Shown in pieces: positions 6,457 through 8,653 of a DNA stretch of 8,653 nt. The translations under genes were made by a program, and so were the position numbers. Within the stretch, counting starts at the first letter, position 1. Every line of letters begins with the position of its first letter. Under the pieces are notes generated by a model, which was given only the letters and a program-made list of their open reading frames with translations, searched no databases and was not told the origin of the DNA. Origin of the DNA: Actinomycetes bacterium (GTDB lineage Bacteria > Actinomycetota > Actinomycetes > Mycobacteriales > Mycobacteriaceae); the NCBI GenBank assembly GCA_022600695.1, contig JAHZJY010000322.1, positions 1-8,653 of the forward strand, in the 5' to 3' direction.

Positions 6457-7490
6457 CCTCCGCTGACCCTTCCTCCGGCTGCCGCGCGAGCGAGCGCGTT
6501 GACGATGAACGTCAGGATGAACAGGACGAAACCGGCGGCGATATACGCGCCGGTGGGCAACTGGGAGCTGAACTCCGCTGCGGCTGAGGCGATCTTGGAG
6601 GCGAAGGTGTACCCGCCGTCGAAGACCGACCAATGCCCGGGCGCGGCGGCTGCCCGCAGGATGATCAGGACCGCCACCGTCTCGCCGAGCGCGCGCCCCA
6701 GTCCGAGCATGGATCCGGCGATCATTCCGCTGCGGCCGTACGGGAAGACGGTCATCCGGACCACTTCCCATTTGGTGGCACCGAGAGCCTGGGCCGCCTC
6801 CACGTGGCCCCGCGGGGTCAGGCTGAAGACCTCCCGGGTCACCGAGGTGATGATCGGCAGGATCATCACTGCGAGCACCACCGCGGCGGTGAAGATGGTC
6901 CCGCCGCCGGCCAGCGAGACATTGCCGTCGGAGAACAGGAAAAACCAGCCGAGATGATCGTTGAGGAATCGCGCGACGGGCTCCAGCCACGGCGCGAGGA
7001 CAAAAATCCCCCACAGGCCGAACACGATCGACGGCACCGCGGCAAGCAGGTCGACGAGGATGGCGAACGGCCGGGCCAACCGCGTCGGGGCGTAGTTGGT
7101 CAGGAAGGCGGCGATGCCGATCGCGATGGGGACCGCGATCAGCAGAGCGAAGACCGAACTGAGGACGGTGACCTGGAACAGCTCGGCGATACCGAACCGC
7201 ATATTCGTCTCGTCGGTGGTGCTGAACTCCGAGCTGGTGATGAAGTTCGCCTTGTTCGCCTGCAGCGAGGGCAGCGCCCGGATGATCAGGAACAGCGCCA
7301 TTAGCGCGATCGCCCCGATGATCGTCGCTCCGGCCGCGATGGCGATCGAACCGAAGACCCGGTCACCCCACCGGCCCCCGGACCGAAGACCGCTCGTCGA
7401 CTTCGGTGGCGGGGTCACCGGGGCAGTATGCCCCGGCCGCTTGAACCTCGATGGTGAACTCACGGCCGCCGGTTCAGGTTTGATCGTCAT
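6453..7490 (-). CDS. pstC: Phosphate ABC transporter permease PstC
   Basis: This 345-residue inner-membrane protein is the partner of PstA. A polar N-terminal tail of about 44 residues, rich in Pro, Ser, Lys and Arg, precedes the first membrane helix at about 47-71; further helices lie at about 105-130, 143-168, 199-216, 255-280 and 315-337. The PstB-docking loop [20 protein letters not shown] is at 231-250 with the E-A-A-x(3)-G pattern. [15 protein letters not shown] (147-161) and [13 protein letters not shown] (263-275) are typical of PstC. The start is ATG 7490, with GAGG 6 bases upstream, 18 bases after the pstS stop. The gene ends in the ATGA overlap with pstA. I see nothing abnormal in it. 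Confidence 0.95.
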   Translation of the reverse strand: MTIKPEPAAVSSPSRFKRPGHTAPVTPPPKSTSGLRSGGRWGDRVFGSIAIAAGATIIGAIALMALFLIIRALPSLQANKANFITSSEFSTTDETNMRFGIAELFQVTVLSSVFALLIAVPIAIGIAAFLTNYAPTRLARPFAILVDLLAAVPSIVFGLWGIFVLAPWLEPVARFLNDHLGWFFLFSDGNVSLAGGGTIFTAAVVLAVMILPIITSVTREVFSLTPRGHVEAAQALGATKWEVVRMTVFPYGRSGMIAGSMLGLGRALGETVAVLIILRAAAAPGHWSVFDGGYTFASKIASAAAEFSSQLPTGAYIAAGFVLFILTFIVNALARAAAGGRVSGG

Positions 7491-7508
7491 GGAGCGCCTC
7501 GGTCACGC

Positions 7509-8621
7509 TCAGGAGATGGCGTTGATCGCGGTCGTGAGCTTACCTTTGAACGTCTCTGGAACCGGAATGTAGCCGTTGTCGGTCAGGCCCTCCTGACCCT
7601 TGCCGAGTGCCACCGTGAGGAACGCCCGGACAGCCGGCGCGACCTCGCTGTCCGGGTATTCCGAACAGACCAGCGAGTAGGTGGCGAGCATGATCGGGTA
7701 CGCCCCGGCGTCCACCGGCTTGTAGAACGACGAGGTGTCGAGCACCAGGTCGTTGCCCGTGCCTTTGATGCTGACATCGTCGATCGACTTGGCGGCGGAC
7801 TCGACGGTCAACGGCACCGGGTCCGGGCCGGCGGAGGTGATGATCTCCGCGAAGGTCAGCGCCTGCGCTTTGGCGAAGGACCATTCGTTGTACGTGATGG
7901 ACCCGGGTGTCGACTTGATCGCGGCGGAGGTGCCTTCGTTGCCCTTGGCCCCCTCGCCCACGCCCCCGTTGAACGTCTTGCCTGCGCCCTTGCCCCACGC
8001 GCCGTCGGACGCCGCATCGAGATAGCGCTGGAAGTTGTCGGTCGTGCCGGACTCATCGCTGCGGAAGATCACCACGATGGGTTCGGCGGGCAGCGTCGTG
8101 TCCGGGTTCAGCGTCGCGAGTTCTGGTGCGTCCCAGGATGTGATGCTGCCGTTGAAGATCTTGGCGGCCGTCGGGCCGTCCAGGATCAGCCGGTCCACGC
8201 CCGGCGCGTTGTAGGTGATGGCGATCGGCCCGAACACCATCGGCAGGTTCCAGGCGTCGGCCCCGTCGCAACGCGCCTTCGCCCTCTCGACCTCCCCCCT
8301 ATCGGGATTCAGCGCCGAGTCGGATCCGCCGATGTCGGTCTGACCGCCGACGAATTCCGACACGCCGGCGCCCGAACCACTGGAGGTGTAGTTGAGGGTG
8401 AACCCGGGGCAGGCCGCCTCGTAGGCGGTGACGAACCGGGTCATGGCGTTGGCCTGAGCGGTGGCGCCGCTGCCCTTCAGTGATTTCGTCCCGCCGCAGT
8501 CGACCGTTCCAGCCGCCTCGGAGCCCGCCGACGGCGCGTTGTTATCGCTGCCGCAACCGGTGAGCGCGGCAATCGCGGTCGCCGAGGCTGTCGCGACGAG
8601 CACTTTGCCGAAACTGGTCAC
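7509..8621 (-). CDS. pstS: Phosphate-binding lipoprotein PstS
   Basis: This 370-residue protein is the extracytoplasmic phosphate receptor that hands phosphate to PstC and PstA. A short lipoprotein signal ends in the lipobox LTGC, so Cys23 would be lipidated; the n-region is weak, with a single Lys6. A Ser/Gly/Ala-rich spacer runs to about residue 38. Phosphate-site segments are LKGSGATAQ (48-56), [14 protein letters not shown] (80-93), GGSDSAL (98-104, with Asp101) and [12 protein letters not shown] (186-197, with Arg187). The length is normal. The start is GTG 8621, with AGGAGA at 8630-8625 just upstream. It is the first gene of pstSCAB. The promoter, presumably phosphate-starvation controlled, lies beyond the right edge. 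Mycobacteria often carry several pstS copies, and I cannot tell which paralogue this would be called. Confidence 0.95.
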   Translation of the reverse strand: MTSFGKVLVATASATAIAALTGCGSDNNAPSAGSEAAGTVDCGGTKSLKGSGATAQANAMTRFVTAYEAACPGFTLNYTSSGSGAGVSEFVGGQTDIGGSDSALNPDRGEVERAKARCDGADAWNLPMVFGPIAITYNAPGVDRLILDGPTAAKIFNGSITSWDAPELATLNPDTTLPAEPIVVIFRSDESGTTDNFQRYLDAASDGAWGKGAGKTFNGGVGEGAKGNEGTSAAIKSTPGSITYNEWSFAKAQALTFAEIITSAGPDPVPLTVESAAKSIDDVSIKGTGNDLVLDTSSFYKPVDAGAYPIMLATYSLVCSEYPDSEVAPAVRAFLTVALGKGQEGLTDNGYIPVPETFKGKLTTAINAIS

Positions 8622-8624
8622 TTG

Positions 8625-8630
8625 TCTCCT
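8625..8630 (-). promoter_or_regulatory. Shine-Dalgarno AGGAGA of pstS
   Basis: On the - strand AGGAGA is followed by CAA and then GTG 8621. The match to the ribosome is strong although the spacing is short, and it supports the GTG start. The remaining bases to 8653 show no GTTCAC-type repeat or -10 element, so any pstS promoter is outside the window. Confidence 0.55.
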
Positions 8631-8653
8631 GCTTCCCCTGTGAGTTCTGGTCC

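Noticed and set aside
5548..6957. 469-codon open frame on the + strand opposite pstA and pstC
   Set aside because: The translation is rich in Arg, Gly, Asp, His and Gln and has no recognisable domain, while the opposite strand encodes clear membrane permeases. It is a shadow frame of GC-rich coding sequence.

Overview
The window looks like a piece of chromosome from a mycobacterium, most probably a rapid grower of the Mycolicibacterium type. The reasons are the high GC content, the gene order desA1 - tRNA-dihydrouridine synthase - LCP-family gene - phoU, which I recall from mycobacterial genomes, a complete pstSCAB operon facing phoU, and proteins that read like their mycobacterial homologues. 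The assignment rests on recalled protein families and gene order, not on a search.

Layout. On the + strand, positions 1-621 hold the C-terminal part of an acyl-[acyl-carrier-protein] desaturase of the DesA1 type, cut off by the left edge. Eight bases later comes a tRNA-dihydrouridine synthase (about 630-1796). A 165-base gap dense in palindromes (1797-1961) precedes a 671-residue membrane-anchored LytR-CpsA-Psr (LCP) protein (1962-3977). A 67-base gap then carries a pho-box-like direct repeat and a -10-like hexamer placed for a leaderless start of phoU (4045-4710). On the - strand, read from the right edge leftward, pstS (8621-7509), pstC (7490-6453), pstA (6456-5551) and pstB (5533-4757) form a tight operon that converges on phoU. 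The genes are separated by 18 bases, a 4-base overlap and 17 bases.

How the genes work together. PstS (lipoprotein receptor), PstC and PstA (membrane channel) and PstB (ATPase) make up the high-affinity phosphate importer. PhoU is the cytoplasmic regulator that, in mycobacteria, links Pst activity to the SenX3-RegX3 two-component system. The left half concerns the envelope and translation: DesA1 in mycolic-acid precursor desaturation, the LCP protein in joining glycopolymer to peptidoglycan, and Dus in tRNA modification.

I see no RNA genes, mobile elements, CRISPR arrays or wholly novel system. The points most worth a second look are the missing canonical start codon of the dus gene, with a well-placed AUA instead, and the pho-box-like repeat and leaderless promoter candidate in front of phoU. 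Others are a missing aspartate in the first PhoU motif and the cluster of palindromes upstream of the LCP gene.
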